A DNA stretch of 64,000 nt from an uncultured Bacteroidota bacterium (GTDB lineage: Bacteria > Bacteroidota > Bacteroidia > Chitinophagales > Chitinophagaceae): the NCBI GenBank assembly GCA_903903635.1, contig CAIUZK010000268.1:1-64000 (forward strand), in the 5' to 3' direction. Both the position numbers and the translations under genes were made by a program. Below the pieces are notes generated by a model. It was not told the DNA's origin. It saw only the letters and a list, made by a program, of their open reading frames with translations, and did no database searches. Below, piece by piece: positions 8,206 through 15,372 of this stretch. The first letter of the stretch is position 1. The number at the start of each line of letters is the position of its first letter.

Positions 8206-8275
8206 TTTAACCACCATGGGCACGAAGGAGGGCGCTAAGTGTACAGGTGTAGAAGAATAGTTATTGGGCACAAAG
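8206..8275. repeat. Dispersed repeat block A, copy 2
   Basis: Reads ttaaccaccatgggcacgaagg then gagggcgctaagtgtacagg, matching 6005-6078. The same two blocks A and B follow one another in both places, but copy 1 has about 100 extra bases between them. Confidence 0.6.
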
Positions 8276-8282
8276 CACTTAT

Positions 8283-8415
8283 AAAGCCAGGAATTGAGCC
8301 AATTGAAAATTTATGATAATTGGCTATTCGGTCTATTGCAGACCGGTGGCGATCTATGATAGAAAATAGTTTGTGGGACTGGTGCGGGTTTGGGGGGGAT
8401 TTTGGGGTGTTTTTT
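8283..8415. repeat. Dispersed repeat block B, copy 2
   Basis: Matches 6172-6315, including ctattcggtctat, ggcgatct, agaaaatagtttgtgggact and the G-rich tail. The inner CGGTCT/AGACCG hairpin is intact. Confidence 0.65.
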
Positions 8416-8455
8416 ACAGGAGGTAGGGATGGTGAGGCTCTTTCTCCAGTTTCAT

Positions 8456-8523
8456 TGACCTGAGCGAGTTGCGCCCGAGTCCTCTCAACAGCACAGGGCT
8501 ATACTTGGAGAGACGGCCGCGAC
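8456..8523. repeat. Stem-loop intergenic repeat, copy C
   Basis: Flank gcgagttgcgcccgagtc; stem CTCTC/GAGAG with one bulge; loop core aacagcacagggctatact identical to copy B; ends ggccgcgac. The stem has different letters from copies A and B, yet still pairs. Confidence 0.65.
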
Positions 8524-8728
8524 CAATAGTTATAGCAATAAAATATTAAATATATTTAATGTGTTCGTGTTTTTTGCGAAAGGAATGGCAAAGAGGTATA
8601 TAGCGATTATTTATGTGCTCTGCCTGATTTATTCAACAAATCTAAATCGGTAATAACTTATCAACCACTCAACTTATCAAACTTTCAACAAACAAAATCC
8701 CCCCTATCAACATATCACCCATTCACCT

Positions 8729-8736
8729 TAACTTTG
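8729..8736 (+). promoter_or_regulatory. -7 promoter box of the PurF-like gene; near-leaderless transcript
   Basis: TAACTTTG matches TAnnTTTG and ends only 7 bases before the ATG at 8744. Transcription would begin at or within a base or two of the start codon. No clear -33 element. Confidence 0.6.
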
Positions 8737-8743
8737 CGGTCGC

Positions 8744-10588
8744 ATGTCCGACCAAATTAAGCACGAATGCGGCCTCGCATATATCAGGCTGCTGAAACCT
8801 CTTTCCTACTACCACCTCAAGTATGGCACCGCATTTTACGGCCTCAACAAGCTGTATCTGCTCATGGAAAAACAGCATAACCGTGGCCAGGATGGCGCGG
8901 GTATTGCTACCCTGAAGCTGAATATCGAAGCAGGACACCAGTTTTTGCACAGGCTGCGTATCAGCGGTCCGCAGGCTATATCGGGTATCTTCCAGAACAT
9001 AAACCAGGAAGTGGCCGAGATGGAAAATATGTATCCGGATATACTGCAGCATCCCGGCATGATGAAGGGGTATATGCGGTTTATAGGCGAGGTGATGCTG
9101 GGGCATTTGCGATATGGCACGCAGGGTAAGAACAATGTTGAGTTCTGCCATCCGTTCCTGAAGCCAAATATCAATCCGACACGCAACCTCACCATGGCAG
9201 GCAACTTTAACCTGGTGAATACGGATGAGCTCTTTAATATGCTGGGTCAACATCCTAATGGCACCATGCGCGAAAGCGACCTGGGCGCCATGATAGAGAC
9301 CATACACTACTATCTGTGCCTGGCCGACGACAGCAATCCGGCCAACCTGAATGTGGAGGGAATACTGAAGCAGGCCACTACTCATTTTGACGGTGGCTTT
9401 GTGTTCAGCGGGCTGATAGGCAACGGCGACAGCTTTGTGATGCGCGATGCCCATGGCATAAGGCCGTGCTACTACTACCAGGATGAAGAGATAGTGGTGG
9501 CTGCCAGCGAGCGTGCTGCAATAATGACTGCATTTAATGTGACCCAGCAACAGGTGCGTAAGCTGGAGCCGGGCCACGCGATAATAGTGAACCGTGAAGG
9601 TGACTTTAAGGATGTAGAGATACTACCTGCCAAAAAGCATACTGCGTGCAGTTTTGAGCGCATCTACTTCAGCCGGGGCAGCGATCCGGATATATACAGG
9701 GAGCGCATGGAGCTGGGCCGCAACCTGGCAGGTACTGTGCTGAAGGCTCTGGACAATCACCTGAAGCATACCATCGTTTCGTTTATTCCCAATACTGCCG
9801 AGATCGCATTTTACGGGCTTATAAAGGGCCTGGAAGACTATCTGAAAGAGATAAAGCTGCAGAAGATCCTCAACAACAAGAACATGACTGAGGAAGAGAT
9901 GCGGCAACTGATAGGCAGAAGGGTGCGGATAGAAAAAATAGCCATCAAGGATGTGAAACTGCGCACCTTTATAACAGAGGACAGCAGCCGCAACGAAATG
10001 GTGCAGCATGTGTATGACATAACCTATGGCACTGTGGAACGTGGCGTAGATACACTTGTAGTAATAGATGACAGTATAGTGAGGGGTACCACGCTGCGCG
10101 AGAGCATAATAAAAATGCTGAACCGCCTGGGCCCTAAACGCATAATAGTAGTATCGAGCGCGCCACAGATAAGGTATCCTGACTGCTATGGCATAGATAT
10201 GAGCCGCATGGGCGATTTCATTGCGTTTCAGGCGGCAGTGGGCCTGTTACACGATCATGGCAAGGGGCACATACTGAATGATATTTATAAGCAGTGCCAG
10301 GAGGCTGAGACCAATGGCACACTGCATGAACATAACTTTGTAAAGGGTGTTTACCATCCGTTTACGGTGGAGGAGATAAGCCGCAAGATAGCACAGATGC
10401 TTCGCCACGAGGATGTGACCGCTGAAGTGGATGTGATTTACCAAAGCATTGAGGGGCTTCATGATGCTTGTCCGCATAACCAGGGTGACTGGTACTTTAC
10501 GGGCAACTATCCGACACCGGGCGGCAACAAGGTAGCCAACAGGGCGTTTATGAAGTATATGGAGAAGAAGGATGGAAGAGGATATTAA
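8744..10588 (+). CDS. Long amidophosphoribosyltransferase-like protein (PurF paralog)
   Basis: A 614-residue class II glutamine amidotransferase joined to a PRPP-binding phosphoribosyltransferase domain. The Cys after HE at residue 9 (HECGLAY) corresponds to the N-terminal nucleophile exposed after removal of a short propeptide in PurF; EKQHNRGQDGAG, GHLRYGT and the MRDAHGIRPCYY block are glutaminase motifs; VVIDDSIVRGTTLRES (about 439-454) is the PRPP loop. Known PurF enzymes have about 470-510 residues, and Bacteroidota often carry this roughly 620-residue second form. It probably uses glutamine and PRPP to make phosphoribosylamine in purine synthesis, but a different acceptor role is possible since a normal PurF is expected elsewhere. 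It stands alone, with its own promoter. Confidence 0.85.
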   Translation: MSDQIKHECGLAYIRLLKPLSYYHLKYGTAFYGLNKLYLLMEKQHNRGQDGAGIATLKLNIEAGHQFLHRLRISGPQAISGIFQNINQEVAEMENMYPDILQHPGMMKGYMRFIGEVMLGHLRYGTQGKNNVEFCHPFLKPNINPTRNLTMAGNFNLVNTDELFNMLGQHPNGTMRESDLGAMIETIHYYLCLADDSNPANLNVEGILKQATTHFDGGFVFSGLIGNGDSFVMRDAHGIRPCYYYQDEEIVVAASERAAIMTAFNVTQQQVRKLEPGHAIIVNREGDFKDVEILPAKKHTACSFERIYFSRGSDPDIYRERMELGRNLAGTVLKALDNHLKHTIVSFIPNTAEIAFYGLIKGLEDYLKEIKLQKILNNKNMTEEEMRQLIGRRVRIEKIAIKDVKLRTFITEDSSRNEMVQHVYDITYGTVERGVDTLVVIDDSIVRGTTLRESIIKMLNRLGPKRIIVVSSAPQIRYPDCYGIDMSRMGDFIAFQAAVGLLHDHGKGHILNDIYKQCQEAETNGTLHEHNFVKGVYHPFTVEEISRKIAQMLRHEDVTAEVDVIYQSIEGLHDACPHNQGDWYFTGNYPTPGGNKVANRAFMKYMEKKDGRGY

Positions 10589-10602
10589 AGTTCAAAATGC
10601 TG

Positions 10603-10686
10603 GCCTCACCCCGGCCCTCTTTTACCCTTCCGCTCCGAACGTAGTCGGAGCACCTTCCCTTCAAAGGGAAGGAGTTAGGGTGAAGT
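10603..10686. repeat. Palindromic intergenic repeat (CTCACCC...AGGGTGAA type)
   Basis: Outer arms ctcaccc and agggtgaa, with two inner hairpins of 7 and 9 bp. Elements of this general form are widespread between genes in many bacterial genomes. Only one copy is seen in this window. Confidence 0.55.
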
Positions 10687-10850
10687 AGAATGAGTTACCT
10701 GAAGTGTGTGAGTGAAACTTTTTAATTTACTATTGTTCAATTTCCAATTTCCAATTGCTGAGCGAGGGGAAATTGGAAATTTTGGTTTTGGGGGATTGGG
10801 TTGTGGAAGTTGGGTTGCCAATATCAACTGATGTGGGTAGCTGAATCAGA

Positions 10851-10858
10851 TAAATTTG
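10851..10858 (+). promoter_or_regulatory. Probable -7 box of the first GT-C-like gene
   Basis: TAAATTTG fits TAnnTTTG, 60 bases before the preferred ATG at 10919. No convincing -33 element. Confidence 0.45.
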
Positions 10859-10918
10859 CTATTTTACGGGGCAATGCGGCGGGAAGGAAAATGACCGCCG
10901 GGGTTGCGGGTATTGTTT

Positions 10919-12424
10919 ATGACTATTAAATCTGTTGATCCATATAAGTTTTTCAGGGTAGCAACTATTGTCACGCTGGCATTTCTTGCTATATGGGGAC
11001 TGGTGCAGGTGGTGGCGCAGATAAAGCCTTACTGGGCCGATGAATGGCGGCTGATCTATAATCTGAAATTCAAGAGCCATGCGGCACTGTGGGGGCCACT
11101 CGAATTTACCCAACAATTTCCCAGGGTTTATTTGCAACTGATGAAGGCTATAACCTCCCGGTTTGATTATAGTTACCTCATACTGCGTATGCCTTCTTAT
11201 GTGGTAGGTAGCGCCACGATACTGCTGGCCTACAGGTTGATGAACAAACTATATCCGGCTAAAAATATAACCCGATTCCTGTTTGTGCTAATCGTGATTT
11301 CTTCGCTCACATTTACCGAGTATTTTGTGCAGGTGAAGCAGTATACCATGGAAATGCTGCTGAGCCTGGTAGCTGTATGGCAACTGATAACCCTGCTGGA
11401 CCTGAGTAAAGAAAAGGGCTTCAGGGCAGGGCGTTATTTATTACTATGCCTGTCGTTTGTGGTGGTTCCTTATTTCAGTTATACCTACCCCATAGCAGTT
11501 GCACCGGTATTTATAATTATGGGGTGGCAGTACCTGGGGTTGATGAAGCAGGGCAAGTGGGGGGCAATCGTGTTGCAGTGGCTGCCTTTGCTGGTAGGCA
11601 TAGGCGCAATAAGCGCATTTTATTATCTGGATGTGTCGCACCTCATGGGCGATAAGCAGATGCACAACTACTGGAGCTACCGCATGATGGGCCACTCGGG
11701 GGTATTGCATACTGCGGTGAAGTTCTGGGACTTTTTTGCGCAGGCAGGAACGGGGCTGCTATTCGAAATCTTTTTTGGGGTGGCGGGTTTGAGTGCATTT
11801 TTCTATAGCCTGTATCAATGCGGCAGTAAGGGCTTGTGGCATAAGGACGATGAAAATGCCCCGGTAAGGCTATATAGTATATTGCTTATTGTGCTGGCCC
11901 TGGGCTTGTTTGTGGCTGGTAAGTTGCCAATAGAGCCTAAGTTCAATGCATTTACATTGCCTTCACTGGCAATACTTATAATCTATCTTTTGGACCAGTT
12001 GAAAGAAACGGCAAGATATCGCATGGTTGCCATAGTCATGTCTTTTGTGTTTTTGTTGGGGCTTTTGGGTAATGTATACAGCCAATCGCTCAGGTTGGTA
12101 CTTGCCCCTGATTATGGCAAACGCATACACATATATGAGATCACCGAAAACGCAATAGTACAGGCACAGGCAGCCAAAACACCTATATTGGTAACACCCG
12201 AAGTGGCCTACCCAGACGATATAGGCGTTATCAACCCATATATGGCGCCCATAAGTGCCGCTGCGGTGCTGAAGACCTTTCCGGCCTACAAGGTGGCAGA
12301 AGATTTGCCTGTGTACTCTATACCCAATATGGCAACTGTGGCGGATACGTTTAAACAACTACCTCCATCGGTACAAGATGTGCTTGTCTGCGACGGGTTG
12401 CGTGTAAGGGCCGTAAAGAGGTAG
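10919..12424 (+). CDS. Multi-spanning GT-C-like membrane glycosyltransferase, tandem paralog 1
   Basis: A 501-residue integral membrane protein with about 10-12 hydrophobic spans. The acidic motif ADEWRLIYNLKFK (about 40-52), just after the first span, sits where GT-C enzymes (ArnT/PMT/GT39 and GT83 types) carry their catalytic acidic residues in the first outer loop. EYFVQVKQYTMEML is shared with the next gene. I use ATG at 10919; the ORF track starts at a TTG five codons earlier. The protein is clearly homologous to the product of 12482-14080, sharing the DEWRLIYN motif, QQFPR.Y and a C-terminal LKTFPAYKV block. Likely role: transfer of a sugar from a lipid carrier to a surface molecule; substrate unknown. 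Confidence 0.75.
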   Translation: MTIKSVDPYKFFRVATIVTLAFLAIWGLVQVVAQIKPYWADEWRLIYNLKFKSHAALWGPLEFTQQFPRVYLQLMKAITSRFDYSYLILRMPSYVVGSATILLAYRLMNKLYPAKNITRFLFVLIVISSLTFTEYFVQVKQYTMEMLLSLVAVWQLITLLDLSKEKGFRAGRYLLLCLSFVVVPYFSYTYPIAVAPVFIIMGWQYLGLMKQGKWGAIVLQWLPLLVGIGAISAFYYLDVSHLMGDKQMHNYWSYRMMGHSGVLHTAVKFWDFFAQAGTGLLFEIFFGVAGLSAFFYSLYQCGSKGLWHKDDENAPVRLYSILLIVLALGLFVAGKLPIEPKFNAFTLPSLAILIIYLLDQLKETARYRMVAIVMSFVFLLGLLGNVYSQSLRLVLAPDYGKRIHIYEITENAIVQAQAAKTPILVTPEVAYPDDIGVINPYMAPISAAAVLKTFPAYKVAEDLPVYSIPNMATVADTFKQLPPSVQDVLVCDGLRVRAVKR

Positions 12425-12481
12425 AGATATTGAAATTGTCCGATAATTTCAGAAATAGTCTATTTTTATCGTCAATCTGAT

Positions 12482-14080
12482 ATGCCGATGGCCAATGGCT
12501 TACTTCCATTTAACCTGAATAAAAGTGTAAGAATTATTACCTGGAGCATGATGGGTGTTATGCTGGTGTATGGCATAATGGTAGTGGCAGCGAGGTTGAT
12601 CCCTTTTGGTGTGGATGAATGGCGGCTTATCTATAATATCAAATTCAAGAATGCTGCTGAACTGTTGGGGCCGCTCGATTTTGTTCAGCAGTTTCCGCGC
12701 ACCTATCTCGAGGTGATCAAGTCCTTTTCAGGAGCTTTTGATTACAGCTATTTTTCATTGCGGTTGTTGCCTTTTACCGCAGGCGCTGGTTGCATTCTTT
12801 TTTCTTACAGGTTAATGCAAAAGATGTATAAAGAGGATCAGCCCAGCCGGTATTTATTTGTGTTGCTGCTGATAGGTTCGCCGGCTTTTTTTGAATACAT
12901 CATACAGGTGAAGCAGTATACCATGGATATATTGCTGAGTCTTGTGGCCTTGAGGCAATTGCTGGCGCTGCATGATATAGCCACTGGAAAGAAGCAGGAT
13001 ACAGGGGCGTATTTATTGTTGTGTATTAGCTTTCTGGCAGCGCCATTTTTAAGTTATACTTATTCTATTGTTGTAGTGCCTGTAATAGGTGTTGCAATGC
13101 TGCATTGTGTGCAGTTGGTGCGCAATAATACGGCTGGCCTTAAGCCTGTACTGTTGCGAATGTGGCTGCCCATTGTGTGCCTGCTGGTGGCAATAGGTGT
13201 GTTCTACAAATTGGATGCCGCGCAATTGCTGAAGGATGATAAGATGCACTTTTACTGGCGGTATATGATGATGCAGGACGGCTTCGACATTGTGCTGCTG
13301 GGCAAGGCATTGTATAATTTGTTTGCGCTGGGTGGGTCAGGGCTGGTGTTTGAGATAATAGCGGGTGGTATGAGCATTGTGGGAATTGGCATTGCACTGG
13401 CACATTGCATCGGATCACTACGCAAAAAAGAGTGGCTGGCAGAGGACTATGTTATGTGGTACAGTGCAGGCCTGGTGGCGCTTGTGCTGGTGCTGTTCAC
13501 GTTGGGTAAGCTGCCGATAGGTGAGCGGAGGTTAAATTCGTTTATACTGCCTGTAACAGGGGTTTTAATTATAGGTGTAATAGGCAGGATGAAGCAGGCT
13601 GTTGCACTGAGTAAGTGGGGTGAGGGATTGGTGGTATTGCTGGTGCTGGCATCAGTTGGGAGTGTAGTTAGTTCGCCGGTGAATGAGTTGACCAGTGATA
13701 AGCGCAGGAATACTCTGCTTATTTATGAGCATACCGAAAAGGCTATTGAAATCGCGACAGCAAAACATCTGCCGTTATTTATTACTCCCGGCATTGCCAG
13801 TCCATATCAGCAGATCATCAACTATCCGCACACCAATGTGGTGGCAACTGAATTGTGTGTGTTGCCGGGAAGCCGTGATGCGGCTTGTGGCAGCCTGGGA
13901 GATAATATACCCGGAGACTGGATATTAAAAACGTTTCCTGCTTACAAGGTTACATCTCACCTGCCTGTATATGCTATTGGCGCTATGGCCGATGTGCCCG
14001 CATGTATGCAGCAATTGCCGCCTGGTGTTACTTCGGTTATGGCCGGCGATGGTATTAATTTCAGTGAGGTGAAGCGGTAA
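12482..14080 (+). CDS. Multi-spanning GT-C-like membrane glycosyltransferase, tandem paralog 2
   Basis: A 532-residue membrane protein, homologous end to end to its left neighbour: VDEWRLIYNIKFKNA (about 44-58), QQFPRTYLE, EYIIQVKQYTMDILLSL, GKLPIGER and the C-terminal WILKTFPAYKVTSHLPVYAI all have partners there. It carries an extra Cys-containing stretch (ELCVLPGSRDAACGSLGDNIPGD) before the LKTFPAYKV block that paralog 1 lacks. The gap to the first gene is 57 bases, so one transcript is likely. The G-rich coding strand resembles that of paralog 1. Probably a sugar transferase on the outer face of the inner membrane, different from paralog 1 in acceptor or donor; this is inferred from the GT-C-like layout only. 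Confidence 0.75.
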   Translation: MPMANGLLPFNLNKSVRIITWSMMGVMLVYGIMVVAARLIPFGVDEWRLIYNIKFKNAAELLGPLDFVQQFPRTYLEVIKSFSGAFDYSYFSLRLLPFTAGAGCILFSYRLMQKMYKEDQPSRYLFVLLLIGSPAFFEYIIQVKQYTMDILLSLVALRQLLALHDIATGKKQDTGAYLLLCISFLAAPFLSYTYSIVVVPVIGVAMLHCVQLVRNNTAGLKPVLLRMWLPIVCLLVAIGVFYKLDAAQLLKDDKMHFYWRYMMMQDGFDIVLLGKALYNLFALGGSGLVFEIIAGGMSIVGIGIALAHCIGSLRKKEWLAEDYVMWYSAGLVALVLVLFTLGKLPIGERRLNSFILPVTGVLIIGVIGRMKQAVALSKWGEGLVVLLVLASVGSVVSSPVNELTSDKRRNTLLIYEHTEKAIEIATAKHLPLFITPGIASPYQQIINYPHTNVVATELCVLPGSRDAACGSLGDNIPGDWILKTFPAYKVTSHLPVYAIGAMADVPACMQQLPPGVTSVMAGDGINFSEVKR

Positions 14081-14134
14081 TTGCGGAGGCAATAAGATTA
14101 TACTATCTTTATCGCTCACGTATAGGCTTGCCAA

Positions 14135-15016
14135 ATGAAAACCGCGCCCTTTATATTTGCTTTCCTGCTTTATGCAATGACCGCAGCAGGTCAGGGTAAG
14201 GATACTTTTGAAGTTTATTTTCCATTCAATAATGCCCGGATCAATAAGGAAGCAGAAGCCAGTATCGACCGGATGATTTTTAATGATTCGCTTATACATG
14301 GTGATAAACTGATTGTGCTGGGATATACAGATTATGTGGGCGGCAGCGGGTATAATGACAGCTTGTCGCGGGTGCGGGCAAAGAGTGTGCGGGACTACCT
14401 TGTGCAGGCCGGATTTACAAAGGATGATATTAGCCTGTGTATAGGTAAGGGGAAAATAGACAGAAATAATGTATCGGGGAAGGGAGGGTTTGCACCAGAC
14501 AGGAAAGTGCAGATCATTATAGACCATACCCCACCCAAAGTGGTGGACAAACCGGTAGCTGTAAAGCCAGTCTCAACCAAAAAGGTATTGAAGCCTGTGA
14601 CAGCGGTAGTGAAACCAGAGGATAAGATAGATATCAATAGCCTTGAGGTAAACCAGGCTTTTGCCTTGAATAATATAAATTTTGAACCAGGGCTACCGAT
14701 TATTCTGGAAAACTCGATGCCCGACCTGGAAAAGCTATATGAATTTTTATATGAGAACGAAAATGTGAAGATCCAGATAGAGGGTCATGTGTGCTGCGTA
14801 GGGCCGGTGGAGGGAACCGATAGTCCGTTTGAATTGGGTTTTCTTTCTGATTATCGTTCGCAGGCTATAGCCAGGTATCTGGTTGGGAAGGGTATAAAAG
14901 GCAACCGCCTGAAAGCAGTGGGTCTTGGCAACCGAAATCCGGTAGTTAAGGTAGAAGAAACAGAAGAAGACAGGGTGAAAAACAGAAGGGTGGAAATAAG
15001 GATACTGAGCAAGTAG
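14135..15016 (+). CDS. Secreted protein with two OmpA-like peptidoglycan-binding domains
   Basis: A 293-residue protein with a signal peptide (MKTAPFIFAFLLYAMTAAGQ). The first OmpA_C-like domain is at about 25-130 (VYFPFNNARINKEAEASID, GYTDYVGGSGYNDSLSRVRAKSVRDYL, then DRKVQIII) and the second at about 175-293 (INFEPGLPIILENSMPDLEKL, IQIEGHVCCVG, LSDYRSQAIARYLVGKGI, NRRVEIRI). A Pro/Val/Lys linker joins them. No beta-barrel or lipobox is present, so it should be a soluble periplasmic peptidoglycan-binding protein. The paired Cys in EGHVCCVG is unusual where a Thr-Asp is typical. It follows the GT-C pair by 54 bases; a functional link is not evident. Confidence 0.85.
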   Translation: MKTAPFIFAFLLYAMTAAGQGKDTFEVYFPFNNARINKEAEASIDRMIFNDSLIHGDKLIVLGYTDYVGGSGYNDSLSRVRAKSVRDYLVQAGFTKDDISLCIGKGKIDRNNVSGKGGFAPDRKVQIIIDHTPPKVVDKPVAVKPVSTKKVLKPVTAVVKPEDKIDINSLEVNQAFALNNINFEPGLPIILENSMPDLEKLYEFLYENENVKIQIEGHVCCVGPVEGTDSPFELGFLSDYRSQAIARYLVGKGIKGNRLKAVGLGNRNPVVKVEETEEDRVKNRRVEIRILSK

Positions 15017-15372
15017 TCTATTTTAAAACAATCGATTGGCCTCGCCTGGTAAAACCTGATGGTGTGGATTGGGTAGGTCTCTTCACCCTGATCAATGTTA
15101 TTTTGTATTGAAAATTTGTCGTTGCTGGTAGGATTTTAGTTTATTGTTTTATAACTGTTGAGAATATTATTAGTAACTATTCAGGTTGTCTTTTAACGTG
15201 GTGCGGGTGTTAAATTGGCAATGGCAGTTAATTCATGAAGATTTCTTTACTCGATTTGATAGCTGTGATCAAACCCCACCACCTTTCCGCCACCTCTGAA
15301 ATTTTAAGAGGTGGTAAGAATACACTGGAATCTGTGCCCAGGAAGTTGTGGATTAATATTCTATGTTGTAAC
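15017..15372. other. Convergent intergenic region with one hairpin
   Basis: About 355 bases between convergent genes, with no ORF of interest. The only structure is a perfect 8-bp hairpin, CCACCTCT (15290-15297)/AGAGGTGG (15307-15314), without a strong T-run, possibly a shared weak terminator. Confidence 0.5.
15290..15314. terminator. Possible bidirectional terminator hairpin
   Basis: 8-bp perfect stem with a 9-base loop between two convergent genes. Weak T content on both sides. Confidence 0.35.

Larger units (their letters stand above)
8131..8728. other. Repeat-rich intergenic region before the PurF-like gene
   Basis: No credible gene. It begins with a degenerate ggtaatgtgg run (five imperfect units at about 8132-8205), then second copies of repeat blocks A and B, then stem-loop copy C at 8456-8523. 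The last 200 bases are AT-rich unique sequence leading to the promoter at 8729. Confidence 0.65.
10589..10918. other. Intergenic region with hairpin-rich repeats and a promoter
   Basis: About 330 bases, no gene. Starts with an intergenic repeat (10603-10686) of the type cctcaccccggccctc...agttagggtgaa containing hairpins GCTCCGA/TCGGAGC (10632-10651) and CCTTCCCTT/AAGGGAAGG (10653-10672). A perfect AATTTCCAATT/AATTGGAAATT hairpin lies at 10746-10781. Either may serve as a terminator for the PurF-like gene, though neither has a classic T-run. Confidence 0.6.

Noticed and set aside
8723-9577. 284-residue minus-strand ORF opposite the PurF-like gene
   Set aside because: Shadow of the strong PurF-like coding sequence; no protein-like pattern.
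10737-10781. aatttccaattt repeats at three places (10.7, 53.1, 58.2 kb) as a repeat family
   Set aside because: The shared words are short and low-complexity; they may arise by chance in AT-rich gaps.
11444-11710. Minus-strand ORF rich in His and Gln inside the GT-C gene
   Set aside because: Antisense shadow of a membrane protein gene.
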